Shown here in pieces: positions 1 to 6,796 of a stretch of DNA of 11,580 nucleotides. The first letter of the stretch is position 1. Every line of letters starts with the position of its first letter. The notes below the pieces were generated by a model, which was not told where the DNA came from, did not search any database, and was given only the letters and a program-made list of their open reading frames with translations. A program made the position numbers and the translations under genes. Source of the stretch: Candidatus Portnoybacteria bacterium CG08_land_8_20_14_0_20_40_83 (lineage in GTDB: Bacteria > Patescibacteriota > Minisyncoccia > Portnoybacterales > GWB1-42-6); the NCBI GenBank assembly GCA_002774415.1, contig PEYL01000003.1, positions 1 through 11,580 of the forward strand. Direction: 5' to 3'.

Positions 1-6
1 TTTTTA

Positions 7-414
7 TTATTTGCAATCAAACTGCCACCAGCTTTGGGGATTAAATCCTTCTGTGCTTTTGCCGATAACCTGAATAATGCTATTAACTATGAGCCAAGAG
101 GCATAGATAAAAACAAGGCCGATAATTACATTAACAAAAATCTTTTTTGCCTGGCTGACTCGCTCTTCCGACCCGCCGGAAACAAGAAAAAGCGCGCCGG
201 CAGCAACAATTAAAAGCCCGGCCACCGGCGGCGCTAATTTAAAAACGATAAAATCATAAATATTCATTATCAAAAGAAAAAAATCGCAAAGATTACAACC
301 GGCGACATCGGCATGATTGCATTCAGGAACAATCCGCGCTGCCGCAATTTGCGGGATGACTAAAAACCCAAGAATAAAAATAGAAAGGAGTAAAGTTATT
401 TTTTTATTCATCAT
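7..414 (-). CDS. TrbC/VirB2-like small membrane protein (pilin-like)
   Basis: This 135-aa protein is complete, ending in TAA at 7-9 and starting at tandem ATGs (412-414 and 409-411). A charged start (MMNKK) and a hydrophobic stretch to about residue 25 ending in IAAA look like a signal peptide with an AxA-type cleavage site. Two more hydrophobic helices follow, at about 60-82 (PPVAGLLIVAAGALF) and 92-114 (FVNVIIGLVFIYASWLIVN). They are joined by a short charged loop (SGGSEERVSQAKK). This signal peptide plus helical-hairpin layout is typical of TrbC/VirB2 pilin-type subunits, which are common as orphan genes in Parcubacteria. The Cys residues just after the signal peptide (CNHADVAGCNLC) are an extra feature. 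No type IV secretion gene is visible nearby, so a conjugative role cannot be argued; a membrane or surface-filament role is inference. A weak AGGG lies 6 bases before the first ATG. Confidence 0.7.
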   Translation of the reverse strand: MMNKKITLLLSIFILGFLVIPQIAAARIVPECNHADVAGCNLCDFFLLIMNIYDFIVFKLAPPVAGLLIVAAGALFLVSGGSEERVSQAKKIFVNVIIGLVFIYASWLIVNSIIQVIGKSTEGFNPQSWWQFDCK

Positions 415-428
415 ATAGAACCCTACTA

Positions 429-459
429 AATTACTAATCTGTTACAAATAATTACTAAT
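429..459. repeat. Pair of 10-bp direct repeats upstream of the pilin-like gene
   Basis: AATTACTAAT occurs at 429-438 and again at 450-459, a period of 21 bases, or about two helical turns. On the coding strand this reads ATTAGTAATT twice, 15-45 bases before the start codon of the pilin-like gene. The spacing would suit a dimeric regulator or a tandem promoter element, but the sequence is AT-rich and chance is possible. Confidence 0.35.
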
Positions 460-464
460 AAAAA

Positions 465-589
465 ATTCGTATATATTCGCAAGCTCGCCTAATCTTTTAT
501 TCGTACATATTCGCGAGCCGGCTCACCGCAGGCTTGGATTTCTTCAGAGAAACGACAGCCGGCCATATTCGCGATTATTCGTAACCCAA
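465..589. repeat. Composite ATTCG repeat cassette, copy 1
   Basis: This fills most of the gap between the solute-binding protein gene and the pilin-like gene. It opens with ATTCGTATATATTCG followed by a GCTCGCC (465-489) and has a related unit at 499-523 (ATTCGTACATATTCGCGAGC). It closes with ATTCGTAACCCAA (577-589). CATATTCGCGA occurs as a direct repeat at 506-516 and 564-574. The inner part folds: TCGCGA and GCCGGCT at 511-523 pair with AGCCGGC and TCGCGA at 557-574, and a small TTTCT/AGAAA hairpin (539-552) sits at the tip. The same two end sequences bound 9321-9420, so the unit appears to be a dispersed element with a variable interior. No protein is encoded. Confidence 0.7.
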
Positions 590-598
590 CTCAGAAAA

Positions 599-1999
599 TC
601 ACTTATTAAGTTTTTTTTCTATCAAAACAGTCACTTGGCTGGCAGCCTGGCTGACTGCCTGCGCCGCATCGCTCTTTCCGCTGTTTACCGAATCTATCAT
701 ATCGGCAAAAATCGCGTCAATCGCCAGATTATCCACTTCATACCAAGAACGAGCCGACAACGCCTGTTTTGCAAAAACCCCCAAATCTAAATTGCTTTGC
801 TGATATTCTATTAAATCGCGCCGGGCCGTCGGCCGATTGGCTTTATCCAAATACTGCTGAGCCTGGGGCTGCTCGGACAACCATTTAAGAAAAATCCAGG
901 CGTATTTTTGCTTGTTTGCGTCGGAGCTCGCCGAAACCGTCGTTCCCCAATAATTCGAATAGGTCACATCAATTTTGCTATCTTTTGGCTGCGGAACCGG
1001 GGCAATACCAAATTGCAAATGCGGCTGTTTGGCTCTTATAGTCGGGATATGGAAAGAGTAATTAATCATCATCGCCGATTTTCCCTGCGAAAATGCGTCA
1101 ATTGAATAATCTAAATTATTGTTCCAGGTATAACTTTTTTTATTCGGGTCAGCGAAATTGGTATAAAATTGCAAAGAATTGAGTCCCGGCTGGAAAGTTT
1201 GACTGTCGTTCGTAACCGCTTGGTCAAAGGTAGCTTGCGCCGTTTTTAAATCAATCATTTCCGCCCCGGTTTGAAGCATCAAAAGCATCAAAATGTCTGC
1301 TCCCCTGTTTATGTTTTTGACGGTGCCGATACTGGCGCCAGACATCAAAATATTGCCGCTTTCGTCCTTCTTTGTTAATTTTTCAACTATGCTATTAAAT
1401 TCATCCCAGTCTTTGGGCGGTGCCGATATGCCTGCCGAATTAAAAATATCTTTGTTCCAATAAAGAGCCATGGTATCAACAAAAAGCGGAAGCGCATAAA
1501 TTCTTTCCGGCAGAGGATTGCCGTTTTTGTCTGTCCCGCCCCAAACAAAATCTTGGGCGGCAACGTCAACAAAAATATCCGTAAAATTCTTAACGGTCAT
1601 GGCCCAAATGTCTGAACCATCGGTTATAGGAGTAATTTTATCCATGTGCTTGGGCAACCAGGTATTTTCAATCATAAAAATATCCGGTCCTCTGCCCGCC
1701 GCCAGCGCGTCAACTAAATCTTTCTCATAATCAACGTAAATCTCTTTATGATATGTTATTTTTACTCCCTTATACGTTTCATTAAATTTCTGGATTAAGG
1801 GGACGAAAACATCCGAATCATCAAAAACGCCCCAAAACGCAAGATCCGCCTTTCCTTTTGTCGGATCCTGGCTGCATCCGGGAAAAGCGATGGCGCCAAA
1901 ACCTCCAAACAGACTCAATATCGTAATCGGAACAACTATATTTAAAATAATCGCTTTTTTCCCCTTTGAGTTCTTTTTGATTTTACGGAAAAAAGACAT
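599..1999 (-). CDS. Extracellular solute-binding protein, ABC-transporter family 1
   Basis: This 466-aa protein is related to the maltose-type (SBP_bac_1/SBP_bac_8) binding proteins, which capture sugars or similar solutes outside the membrane. A basic N-terminus (RKIKKNSKGKK) is followed by a hydrophobic segment at about 17-40 and then Cys42. The sequence before it, AFPGC, is only a poor match to a lipobox, so a lipoprotein or a simple membrane anchor are both possible. Family hallmarks are AGRGPDIFMIENTW at about 101-114 (binding-cleft region), FSQGKSAMMINYS, and a C-terminal WIFLKWLSEQPQAQQY motif. The length is normal for the family. It starts 11 bases after the methyltransferase stop without a visible Shine-Dalgarno sequence, so translational coupling is likely. 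No permease or ATPase gene is in the window, so the substrate and the transporter partner are unknown. Confidence 0.88.
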   Translation of the reverse strand: MSFFRKIKKNSKGKKAIILNIVVPITILSLFGGFGAIAFPGCSQDPTKGKADLAFWGVFDDSDVFVPLIQKFNETYKGVKITYHKEIYVDYEKDLVDALAAGRGPDIFMIENTWLPKHMDKITPITDGSDIWAMTVKNFTDIFVDVAAQDFVWGGTDKNGNPLPERIYALPLFVDTMALYWNKDIFNSAGISAPPKDWDEFNSIVEKLTKKDESGNILMSGASIGTVKNINRGADILMLLMLQTGAEMIDLKTAQATFDQAVTNDSQTFQPGLNSLQFYTNFADPNKKSYTWNNNLDYSIDAFSQGKSAMMINYSFHIPTIRAKQPHLQFGIAPVPQPKDSKIDVTYSNYWGTTVSASSDANKQKYAWIFLKWLSEQPQAQQYLDKANRPTARRDLIEYQQSNLDLGVFAKQALSARSWYEVDNLAIDAIFADMIDSVNSGKSDAAQAVSQAASQVTVLIEKKLNK

Positions 2000-2010
2000 T
2001 TTAAGCTAAA

Positions 2011-2556
2011 TTAAAATTTCCTGAAAATTAGACCGTAATGGAAATCTCCGGCATCAAATTCTCTATCAAGGGCAAAACTTTGCTCCGTGGCCAGCCTTTG
2101 CGCTTCTTGTTCAGAAATCCGCCAGCCGCTGTCAGACGTAAAAATCTTCCCTGTTGGCTGCCAATCAATAATCACCATCCTGCCGCCAATTTTTAGAACC
2201 CGCCTGGCTTCCTTGATGATATCGGATTTTTTATTTGACTGAAATAAAATATTTGCCAAGAGAACTACATCGCAAGAATCATCGGGTAATTTGGAGCCTC
2301 CCGGCACTTCAAGATTGCCGCGCAAAGTCTCAATATTGGCAATCCCGGCAGATAAAGCTTTCTCTTTAACTTCCGTCAGCGCGTCATTTAAAATATCAAT
2401 TGCATAAATCTTTCCTTCCTGCCCGACCATGGCTGACAGAAGAATCGTAAAATAGCCGTGGCCGCAGCCAAAATGAGCAATCTTTGAAGGACACTGAATC
2501 TCCAATTGATTTAAAACTTTCTGAGGATTTAAGAATCCGCCAGTTCCCTGTGCCAT
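2011..2556 (-). CDS. Class I SAM-dependent methyltransferase
   Basis: This 181-aa protein is predicted cytoplasmic. It has a Rossmann-type SAM site: motif I FGCGHGYFT at 29-37 and the acidic end of strand 2 at YAID (Asp54). A strand-4 region (DDSCDVVLLANIL, about 92-104) and the post-motif segment LKIGGRMVIIDW (121-132) follow. It resembles the UbiE/Methyltransf_11-like group. The C-terminal HYGLIFRKF is an extra strand seen in many stand-alone small methyltransferases. The substrate cannot be read from the sequence. It is the first gene of a likely two-gene unit with the solute-binding protein. Its leader region (2557-2690) is occupied by a long imperfect hairpin, and a possible but weak -35 box (TTGACC on the minus strand, 2621-2626) lies inside it. 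ATG at 2554-2556 is the natural start, since the SAM motif begins soon after. Confidence 0.85.
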   Translation of the reverse strand: MAQGTGGFLNPQKVLNQLEIQCPSKIAHFGCGHGYFTILLSAMVGQEGKIYAIDILNDALTEVKEKALSAGIANIETLRGNLEVPGGSKLPDDSCDVVLLANILFQSNKKSDIIKEARRVLKIGGRMVIIDWQPTGKIFTSDSGWRISEQEAQRLATEQSFALDREFDAGDFHYGLIFRKF

Positions 2557-2579
2557 TGTTGTTGAAATTTTTGAATGAG

Positions 2580-2688
2580 GCTCAATGCCGAATGAAATAC
2601 TTTGTATAATTGGTTCACTCGGTCAAAATGAAAGTTTATTTTCATTTTTCCCTCGTTGCCAATTATAAATTTCATTACAACAATGAGC
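2580..2688. repeat. Long imperfect inverted repeat (hairpin) upstream of the methyltransferase
   Basis: The two arms match over about 45 bases. GCTCAATG (2580-2587) pairs with CAATGAGC (2681-2688) with one mismatch. AATGAAA (2591-2597) pairs with TTTCATT (2670-2676), and ATAATTGG (2606-2613) pairs perfectly with CCAATTAT (2659-2666). AAAATGAAA (2625-2633) pairs perfectly with TTTCATTTT (2640-2648) around a 6-base loop. It ends exactly where the next palindromic element begins (2689). It would form in the methyltransferase leader RNA if transcription starts upstream of it. Confidence 0.7.
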
Positions 2689-2784
2689 ACCCCGTTAGAT
2701 AAAAACTAAATTTTTATTTCAATTGTCCTGATTGGTTCTCTAAAAATTTAGCTGAAAAAATATATAGTTCTTATCTAACGGGGT
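2689..2784. repeat. ACCCCGTTAGA-type palindromic element, copy 1
   Basis: A perfect 14-base inverted repeat bounds this 96-base element: ACCCCGTTAGATAA at 2689-2702 and TTATCTAACGGGGT at 2771-2784. The pairing continues imperfectly inwards for about another 15 bases. Copy 2 after ftsH (11266-11356) shares the terminal ACCCCGTTAGA and its complement, but its interior is different. This copy lies downstream of the gyrA 3' end. Confidence 0.8.
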
Positions 2785-2797
2785 AAAGGTTTTGTAA

Positions 2798-2841
2798 CCC
2801 CCGTTAGATAGAGCTCGCAGAGCTCGCTCATCTGATGGGGG
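2798..2841. repeat. Degenerate CCCCCGTTAGAT hairpin just downstream of gyrA
   Basis: CCCCCGTTAGAT at 2798-2809 faces ATCTGATGGGGG at 2830-2841, an inverted repeat with two mismatches. The loop holds a direct repeat of AGCTCGC (2812-2818, 2821-2827). It begins 10 bases after the gyrA stop codon in the direction of transcription. It could act as a 3' stem-loop (RNA end protection or a weak terminator), but no run of T follows it on the minus strand, so it is not a standard intrinsic terminator. It appears to be a shortened relative of the neighbouring element. Confidence 0.6.
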
Positions 2842-2851
2842 ACAAAGCCCT

Positions 2852-5800
2852 TTAAATGCACGTGATCGAAGCCACTTTATCGCCTGGTTCAAGCTTCATA
2901 ATTTTGACTCCTTGAGTCGCCCGGCCAAGCGAAGAAACGCTGGCCAAAGGCGTTCTTATTGTTTGTCCTTTGTCAGACATGGCAATCAAATCCTGTTCTT
3001 CTGGCCCCAAAATTTCGGCAATCACAACCTTACCCGTTTTGCTCGTCACCTGGCACGCTTTTATGCCCGAACCGCCGCGGTGCTGAACTTTAAATTGTTT
3101 AAGGTCCGTTTTTTTGCCAAATCCGTTTTCTGTCACCACCAAAAGCTCCATTTTTGCATTCTGGTTTTTCCATCTGGCTCCGATAACTTTCATACTAACC
3201 AGCTCATCGTTTCTTTTGAGCAATATCCCCCGAACGCCAGCCGCATTTCGTCCCATGGGCCTGACGTCTTTTTCTTTAAAATGGATGCTTTGTCCTCCGG
3301 CAGTCACCAAAATTATTTCATCTTGTCCGCTGGTTGTTTTTGCCCAACGCAGTTCATCCCCTTTTCGCAGGGTGATGGCAATCAAACCCGAACGCCTGAC
3401 ATTGGCAAAATCTTTTATCGTCGTTTTTTTAATTATACCATTTTTAGTAGCCATGACCAAAAAGTTATCCTCAAGAGCCTGTCCGCCAGCCGGCTGACTG
3501 TTTTTTTTCAAGTTTTTAAGCAATTCTTTTGTGGCAACTAACGCGGTCACCCGTTCGCCAGGCGCCAACTGCAGAAAATTGACAACTGCCTGGCCCCTGG
3601 CCACCCGGCTTCCTTCGGAAATCTCGTAAGCTTTTGTCTGAAAAACCCGGCCAATATTGGTAAAAAAGAGCAGATTATCATGGGTAGAAACACAGGCCAG
3701 ATATTTTACCGTGTCTTCTTCTCTGGTCGTTATTCCTATCATACCCTTGCCGCCGCGCTTCTGAGCTTTATAATTTTTCGGATTCATTCTTTTGATATAG
3801 CCGCCCTGAGTTAAGGTAATAATGCATTCCTCTTGGGGAACTAAATCTTCTTCCTTGAATTCCCCTACAGGCGAAACAAAAACTTTTGTTTTGCGTTCAT
3901 CTCCGTATTTTTCTTTTATTGCCAAGAGTTCCTTTTGGATTACATCTAAAACTTTCCGCGCGTCTTTTAAAATCGCTTCCAATTCTTTAATCAATTTTAT
4001 CTTTTCTTTCAATTCGTCTTCTATTTTTTGGCGCTCCAAACCGGCCAAGGTCTGCAGCTTCATTTCTAAAATGGCCGAGGCCTGGGCATCAGAAAATTTA
4101 AAACGAGCGCATAAGTTTTTATGGGCTTCTTCTTTTGTCCCCGATTTTTTGATTGTGGAAATTATTGCATCAATATGGTCCAGCGCCTTCTTTATGCCCT
4201 CCAAAATGTGAGCGCGCTCTTTTGCTCTGGTCAAATCAAATTGGGTCCGCCGCGTCACCACTTCTTTTCTGTGAATGATATACTGTGCCAAAATATCTTT
4301 TAACGAAAGCACCTGCGGCTGCAAACCGTCAACCAAAGCCAAGAGATTCAAATGAAAAGTTTTTTGCAAATCGGTTAATTTATATAAGCGGTTAAGAATT
4401 TTTTGCGGGTAGGCTTCAGATTTGAGCTCAATGACAACCCGCAGACCTTCTCTGGAAGATTCATCCCTAATATCCTTAATCCCTTCAAGCTTTTTTTCTT
4501 TAACCAATTCGGCAATTTTCTCAAGCAAAACGGCTTTATTGACCTGGTAGGGAATTTCTGTAATCAAAATATAAAAATTCCCTTTTTTAGTTTCCTCAAC
4601 TTTGGCAATGCCGCGATTGATAACGGGCCCTTTGCCCGTTGAATAAGCCTGGGTCACGGCCGAGCGGTCATAAATTGCGCCGCCGGTCGGGAAATCCGGG
4701 CCTTTTATAAACTTCAATAAGTCTTCGCTCGTGGCTTTGGGATGGTCGATTAAATGAACCAGTCCGTCAACCAGTTCCGTTAAATTATGGGGCGGAATGC
4801 TTGTAGCCATGCCAACCGCGATGCCCAAAGAACCATTCAACAGAAGCTGAGGCAGTTTGGCAGGCAGAACTGTAGGTTCCTGCCGCGTTCCGTCGTAATT
4901 GTCAACCCAATTGACCGTATCTTTATCAATATCAGCCAGCATTTCCTCAGCCAAAGGAGTCAGACGGCATTCGGTATTGTGATTAATGAAGCCATTGCCG
5001 ACAAAGGAATGGCACTCACTGTCAACCCTCAAAGAATAAACAGTTTCTTTTTTGCGTGTCTCTTTTTCAACTATCGGATCAAACAAATAGTTGTTTGATA
5101 TCAGACTTTCAAAAATTGACTGGATATTATTTTTTAAAGACGGTCTAACTGCCAGCATCACCTGGCTGCAATTTTGTTCCATATTTGAATAGCGGTCAAA
5201 ATTGTGTTTTATCGCAAATTCACGAACTTTAAAATCGCCGTTTTTATCAAGCGACGTCCTGACAAAATCGCTAAAGAAAGGAATAAAATCATTCTGAGAA
5301 TAATCCTTACTAATTCGGTTAATCGCCTTTCTTAACTTCTCTGTTTTTGCGGAACAGGCAAATCCAATTTGGTTTTCAAATACAGAATAATTTTTCAACC
5401 CGCGGAGATAAAGTTTATGCATATTCCGCCAGCGATCAAAACGCCTGGCAGGAAAAAGACCAAGCCTTAATAAAATGATATGGAGTCGTTCAATGAATGC
5501 CGGGCTGGTAGAGATATAACTCAACTCCGTCATTTTACCGGAATAACTTATACTCCCATCTCCTTCAAAGCATGCTTGCAGAAAAGCCGCTGCTACCGGT
5601 TTCGGTGACTGCAGAATTAAAGCAGGCATCGTTTTTTGTGCTGATTTTGCCGGAGCTAGTCCTGTATTTCGCAAAAATTCAACGACGTATCGAGAATGAA
5701 TTTCTAAAGTGAAGTATGACTTTCTGCCAAAAGAATTTGGCTTCCTCAAAAATTTGTGCAAGCGGCAATCAGGAAAAACGTTCTTCCATTTTTTTTCAAA

Positions 5801-6673
5801 TTGATAGATGAACTCTTTGTCGCTATTACAAAATTCAATTTCATCCTGCTTGACAGTCCCTTCGGAAATCAATGCGCCCAAGATAAAAGCCAATTCTTTG
5901 TTCAATTTTTCTGGCAATATTTTCTTTTCTGTCCTTCTGCCAAAATGATTTGGCCAATATCTCTTAAGAGAGACTTCTTCCTGTGGCCAAAGCATATCGG
6001 ACGTACGATCAATTACGGCAACGTCGCCTTCCTTAATTTGGCTTAAAAGTTTCCACCGAAAGTTAGGCTGATTTGCTGCAAAATCTTTATTCCAAATCAA
6101 AATCGGATGATTATATGATCCTCTTAAAGATAGGCCGCTCTTAGTCGTTATTTTTATAATTGGGTGCTGGCCGGAATCAAACCATTTCGAGGCATTGTTT
6201 ATGGTTTTTTCTCTTGAAAGCACCTTAAATTTAACATCTTCCTCTCCTTGGGAAACTTCCTTGATTGGCACCAAACCATTTTCGGTTACTATTAAAGTAT
6301 CGCCACTGACACAATATCTCATGGCCGCGGCCGCATCGCCGTCAATGGAACCAAAATTTCCCTGGCCCTGGATCAAGGGGTAGCGCATTGAAAAATCCTG
6401 GGCTAGGCGCACAAGAGTGTCATAAACGGCCATGTCGCCGTGCGGGTGATACTTGCCCAAGGTTTCGCCGACAACCGTGGCTGATTTTCTTAACTTTGCA
6501 TTTGAACGGAGTCCCATGTCCCACATCGCATACAAAATTCTGCGATGAACCGGTTTGAGTCCATCGCGCACATCGGGCAGAGCGCGCCCAACAATAACCG
6601 ACATTGCATAATCCAGATATGAATCCTTTAATTCTTCGGTTATTTCTTTTGGTTTTATATAACCTAAATCCAT
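2852..6673 (-). CDS. gyrA: DNA gyrase subunit A precursor containing an intein
   Basis: The 1273-aa precursor should yield an 827-aa GyrA after removal of residues 121-566. GyrA is the breakage-reunion subunit of the A2B2 gyrase that introduces negative supercoils. The N-terminal half shows DYAMSVIVGRALPDVRDGLKPVHRRIL (21-47), GKYHPHGD (73-80) and AAAMRY with the catalytic Tyr120. After the intein come TECRLTPLAEEML and the tower/coiled-coil region. The C-terminal DNA-wrapping domain carries a GyrA box, QKRGGKG, which supports GyrA rather than ParC. The residue equivalent to E. coli Ser83 is Met81, while the Asp87 equivalent (Asp85) is kept. The start at 6671-6673 gives the expected family N-terminus, and no Shine-Dalgarno is seen. 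It lies downstream of the 123-aa gene across a palindrome-rich spacer (6674-6796). gyrB is not in the window. Confidence 0.97.
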   Translation of the reverse strand: MDLGYIKPKEITEELKDSYLDYAMSVIVGRALPDVRDGLKPVHRRILYAMWDMGLRSNAKLRKSATVVGETLGKYHPHGDMAVYDTLVRLAQDFSMRYPLIQGQGNFGSIDGDAAAAMRYCVSGDTLIVTENGLVPIKEVSQGEEDVKFKVLSREKTINNASKWFDSGQHPIIKITTKSGLSLRGSYNHPILIWNKDFAANQPNFRWKLLSQIKEGDVAVIDRTSDMLWPQEEVSLKRYWPNHFGRRTEKKILPEKLNKELAFILGALISEGTVKQDEIEFCNSDKEFIYQFEKKWKNVFPDCRLHKFLRKPNSFGRKSYFTLEIHSRYVVEFLRNTGLAPAKSAQKTMPALILQSPKPVAAAFLQACFEGDGSISYSGKMTELSYISTSPAFIERLHIILLRLGLFPARRFDRWRNMHKLYLRGLKNYSVFENQIGFACSAKTEKLRKAINRISKDYSQNDFIPFFSDFVRTSLDKNGDFKVREFAIKHNFDRYSNMEQNCSQVMLAVRPSLKNNIQSIFESLISNNYLFDPIVEKETRKKETVYSLRVDSECHSFVGNGFINHNTECRLTPLAEEMLADIDKDTVNWVDNYDGTRQEPTVLPAKLPQLLLNGSLGIAVGMATSIPPHNLTELVDGLVHLIDHPKATSEDLLKFIKGPDFPTGGAIYDRSAVTQAYSTGKGPVINRGIAKVEETKKGNFYILITEIPYQVNKAVLLEKIAELVKEKKLEGIKDIRDESSREGLRVVIELKSEAYPQKILNRLYKLTDLQKTFHLNLLALVDGLQPQVLSLKDILAQYIIHRKEVVTRRTQFDLTRAKERAHILEGIKKALDHIDAIISTIKKSGTKEEAHKNLCARFKFSDAQASAILEMKLQTLAGLERQKIEDELKEKIKLIKELEAILKDARKVLDVIQKELLAIKEKYGDERKTKVFVSPVGEFKEEDLVPQEECIITLTQGGYIKRMNPKNYKAQKRGGKGMIGITTREEDTVKYLACVSTHDNLLFFTNIGRVFQTKAYEISEGSRVARGQAVVNFLQLAPGERVTALVATKELLKNLKKNSQPAGGQALEDNFLVMATKNGIIKKTTIKDFANVRRSGLIAITLRKGDELRWAKTTSGQDEIILVTAGGQSIHFKEKDVRPMGRNAAGVRGILLKRNDELVSMKVIGARWKNQNAKMELLVVTENGFGKKTDLKQFKVQHRGGSGIKACQVTSKTGKVVIAEILGPEEQDLIAMSDKGQTIRTPLASVSSLGRATQGVKIMKLEPGDKVASITCI
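4976..6313 (-). other. GyrA intein with LAGLIDADG homing endonuclease
   Basis: This 446-residue in-frame insertion runs from Cys121 to Asn566 of the precursor. Splicing block A starts CVSGDTLIVTENG. Block B is GSYNHPIL (His189; the usual Thr is Ser186). Block F is RVDSECHSF, and block G is NGFINHN with His565-Asn566 and the +1 nucleophile Thr567. The middle carries a two-motif LAGLIDADG (DOD) endonuclease: FILGALISEGT with Glu271 and FLQACFEGDGSI with Asp372. Both putative metal-binding acids are present. All residues needed for splicing and cleavage therefore appear intact. The end residues and position (Tyr / Cys...His-Asn / Thr-Glu) match the insertion site known for mycobacterial GyrA inteins. 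Residues about 460-540, between the endonuclease and block F, are an extra region of unknown role. Confidence 0.95.
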
Positions 6674-6681
6674 ATAACTAA

Positions 6682-6791
6682 TTTAAAATTAAAAATGTAA
6701 AAATCAAAATTTTGGTATTCGCCTGCGGCGAATTTATAAAATTATCGCGAAGCGATACCTTAATTTTACATTTTAATATTTACATTTTAAA
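6682..6791. repeat. AT-rich palindromic spacer element between the 123-aa gene and gyrA
   Basis: An imperfect inverted repeat spans the whole spacer. The left arm 6682-6722 (including TTTAAAAT and GGTATTCGC) matches the complement of 6752-6791 (GCGATACC ... ATTTTAAA) at roughly three quarters of positions. Two short perfect hairpins lie inside: ATTCGCC/GGCGAAT around TGC (6717-6733) and TATCGC/GCGATA around GAA (6743-6757). On the minus strand it would lie in the gyrA leader or the inter-cistronic RNA. No gene is present here. Confidence 0.6.
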
Positions 6792-6796
6792 CTTTT

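Noticed and set aside
465..589. CRISPR array from the repeated ATTCG units
   Set aside because: The units are irregularly spaced, differ in sequence and have no uniform spacers, and no cas gene is present.
2580..2841. Insertion sequence remnant
   Set aside because: The palindromes have terminal inverted repeats, but no transposase fragment or clear target duplication could be seen, so they are listed as repeats only.
2912..3541. Long plus-strand open frame (209 codons) opposite gyrA
   Set aside because: It lies fully antisense to the well-conserved C-terminal part of gyrA, its composition is not protein-like, and gyrA explains the sequence.
2852..6673. gyrA broken by a foreign insertion (pseudogene)
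   Set aside because: The insertion is in frame, with intein splice motifs at both ends and perfect GyrA sequence on both sides, so a functional spliced gene is the better reading.
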